Positions 60,854-64,000 of a stretch of 64,000 nucleotides of DNA are shown here, piece by piece. The stretch spans positions 2,480,001 through 2,544,000 of the forward strand of contig RQOL01000828.1 in assembly GCA_013076295.1 (NCBI GenBank), read 5' to 3'. Position numbers and translations under genes: made by a program. Source of the stretch: Sanderia malayensis. Its lineage: Eukaryota; Cnidaria; Scyphozoa; Semaeostomeae; Pelagiidae. The first letter of the stretch is position 1, and each line of letters begins with the position of its first letter. The notes under the pieces were generated by a model that saw nothing but the letters and a program-made list of their open reading frames with translations, did no database searches and was not told the origin of the DNA.

Positions 60854-63152
60854 AGAATTCATTATTTAATTATAGAAAATCACAGATATTTTCAACATGA
60901 ATTATCGTGCGTATATTATAGGAATTTTGCATAAATTATAGGGCATGCGGGGTCGTATTAGGTCGAAATTAATAATTTTTTAAAATAATAATTGATAATA
61001 ATGACAACGATCATTATGTGTTATATGCCGTATTTAGTTTAGTACAAAATGTAAGTGCTTTATTATGGATGCCCCAAGTAAATTCCCCGAGGGTTGGGTA
61101 TATTTTTTACGAGCTTTATCGAAAATAAAACGAAATAATAGCGAAGCAATAGCGAAATATTATTAGTTTTTCATTCCAGTTTTGTTCACCGTTATTTATT
61201 TAAACGATTTGCTCGCTTTTGTAGGAATTTATCCGATTCCACTGTCCAACATTCCCCGAAGAGGGCCTTGACGAGATGACAATACAAGACGGAAGCCAGC
61301 GGACCCTAAACTTGACAAAACTGCCTCAATAAGGAATAAACTGATACGACCCACTCACCGACTGATTAACTGACGATGTACTACAATAGCATTTTCTATC
61401 GTTCAATGCATTTCAATGATACTAGTAATGTATTAATCAGACTTTGATCCAAGACATTTATAGTTAAGCAAACACCTTACTACGCGCAGTGTCAAAGTTG
61501 CATACGTCATTACTGTCAACCATGATCCCTTGCGGGCAGACAAGCATTACACATTTTTTATGAGAACAAATCATATAAGAACCATTTAAGGATTTGTTAA
61601 TGTAAATCAAAGAATTTTCAAAAGGTTAAGAACATTTTTGAACAATTTTTTGCTTAAATCTGCAAAATTAAGAGCGTGAAATTAAGAAATTGAGATGTTC
61701 TTATAAAAACCGTGTAGCTTGCACTAATCAGCTTCTTGAAGAAGATTTGAAAGGTTTTATTTTCATGTCAAAAAATTGAAATAATTTGACTTGGATTCGC
61801 AACTCAAACAACACAAATTATGTACCTATTCATTTCAATTTTTTGACTCCCAATGGTATTATGAAATAGAAAATTATGATATTTATTTTTAAATATATTT
61901 TGCTTTGCAGAGCTGTCTAGAAATAATTAATTGCCATATGAATTACTGCTTATTCTGAGCTTCTTTCTAAATGTTTGTAAAGTCTAAATGTCTTGCATTT
62001 CAATAAACATGGAACAACCGGTCAACGAGCAAGAAGACACATTACAAAAATACGTTAACTCTATCTTTATAAAATACTTAGCTACCACTCACTGACGAAA
62101 ATACACGCGAAGAGTATTGTTGTTCTGAATTGCACTGAACGCCTCTGTTCACGCAAAGCAAGCTTTCTCAATTTTTAGCATGAGCATAATTCACTGAACT
62201 TTGCTGTAAAATTCACTTCGACGAACTCGCAAGAAAGTATATGTTCTCGAATTGAAAATACAAAAATGTGACTCACCACTCACCTTATCAATTTTCTGCC
62301 CTCCAATCTTTTTCCATGTTTACCAAAACGTGAAAAACATCAGGTTTAAGTACCAATATCCACAAAAAAAAGCGTGTTTGCAAGGCCCAACCAAACCAAA
62401 TCCAACTGTCATGCCAAGACGAATTGAAGACTGGGTCCAGGCAGGGCACGAGGTCTTAAGTTTACATAAAATAATAAATTAGAACCCCCCGGGGGGGAGA
62501 ACAAGTTGCAAATTCCTCCTCATGCAACTTAAAATAATAATAATTTACATAAGTATGGCACAGGTGATGACTTACCTGTGGTCAAAAAAACTTAAAAATA
62601 AAAGTCAACTTTTGATTAGATATCCCAAGGGACCTAAAAGTATCGCAAGTTATGGAACGTCGACAACAAATCAAAGAAATGTTTAAAGTTTCTGTGTGAA
62701 ATACAACGCATTCTGATTCTCCAAACGAAGCAAAACAAATTAACTAAGTGAAACAAAAACATAATCTTCGCCTCGTGCAAAAACATTTTTCAAGCGAAGA
62801 CGAGAGATTAATTTGGACCAAAGTTTCGTTGTTTAAAAAATAGCCCACTAAAACAACGCAGATTTGTTTGACTATTACAAAAAACGTCTTTGAATAACAG
62901 AGAAACTACATAAGTATATGACAAATATATAACAGAGTAATAAAATGTCGCTGCTGTATAACCAGTTGAATTAACAAGGAAACCAATGTGTTTAGGAATA
63001 AACTGCATTGCACGCACCATAGCAGGACATAAGCTCCTTTATACATCTATCAAACTATATATAATTGTGTTCTTGTTATCATGGTGTCCGGGATGGCCGG
63101 ATATGTACAGTGCGGTTTACATTGCAAGTCGGTCAAAACAGTTCTCGTACCT
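60854..63152. other. intergenic between convergent QSOX and WDR5 (right arm)
   Basis: Mirror of 53214-55482. No gene seen. It includes the same C/G-run palindrome (ccccccgggggggg) near 62487. Confidence 0.5.
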
Positions 63153-63908
<756 letters not shown>

Positions 63909-64000
63909 CTAAAATATAAACATAAGCTATTCTGAAATGAATCATGTACACGAAAGGGAACTTCCATACAAGACAAATAAGAAACTGCATATAAATGTAC

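Overview
The window is animal nuclear DNA. It is AT-rich, its genes are split by many short GT-AG introns, and it carries AATAAA signals, MITEs, satellites and DNA transposons. The genes recognised (UBL5, alpha-1,3-fucosyltransferase, QSOX, WDR5, a DHHC palmitoyltransferase, a CUB protein, a KDZ transposase) fit a non-vertebrate metazoan. A cnidarian or another marine invertebrate is my guess, not something the sequence proves. There is no bacterial or organellar content.

The window is three contigs joined by two runs of exactly 100 N (20233-20332 and 58119-58218). Contig 1 (1-20232) holds the 3' end of a secreted VWA7/hemicentin-like gene (+), a small secreted cysteine-rich peptide gene (-), UBL5 (+), a two-exon fucosyltransferase (-) and the first four exons of QSOX (+). 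Contig 2 (20333-58118) holds KDZ/Ulp1 transposon debris (-), two unrecognised multi-exon genes (+, 22.1-26.7 and 27.9-30.1 kb), a 141-bp satellite, a roughly 17-exon KDZ transposase gene (-, 33.05-42.4 kb), a CUB-domain gene (+) with a 184-bp satellite in an intron, an intronless DHHC gene (-), WDR5 (+) and QSOX exons 5-12 (-). Contig 3 (58219-64000) is the reverse complement of the last 5.75 kb of contig 2, with small differences: QSOX exons 5-12 (+) and the last exons of WDR5 (-).

QSOX exon 4 in contig 1 ends in codon phase 2, and exon 5 at 58283 continues it exactly. The natural order is therefore contig 1 to contig 3, or contig 1 to inverted contig 2. Contigs 2 and 3 look like the two alleles, with contig 2 scaffolded in backwards between the two halves of QSOX. 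Homopolymer indels break reading frames differently in each copy, which points to base-calling errors.

The least familiar material lies at 21.9-42.7 kb. A KDZ transposase gene faces two genes I do not recognise. One has a row of acidic phase 1-1 exons that look tandemly duplicated; the other encodes two CxxxxC...HxxxxH fingers. A shared palindrome lies near both outer ends. This may be a large multi-gene KDZ element or its domesticated remains, but that is a hypothesis. The small cysteine-rich peptide at 2.5-2.8 kb, with mirror-symmetric cysteine spacing, is also worth a second look.
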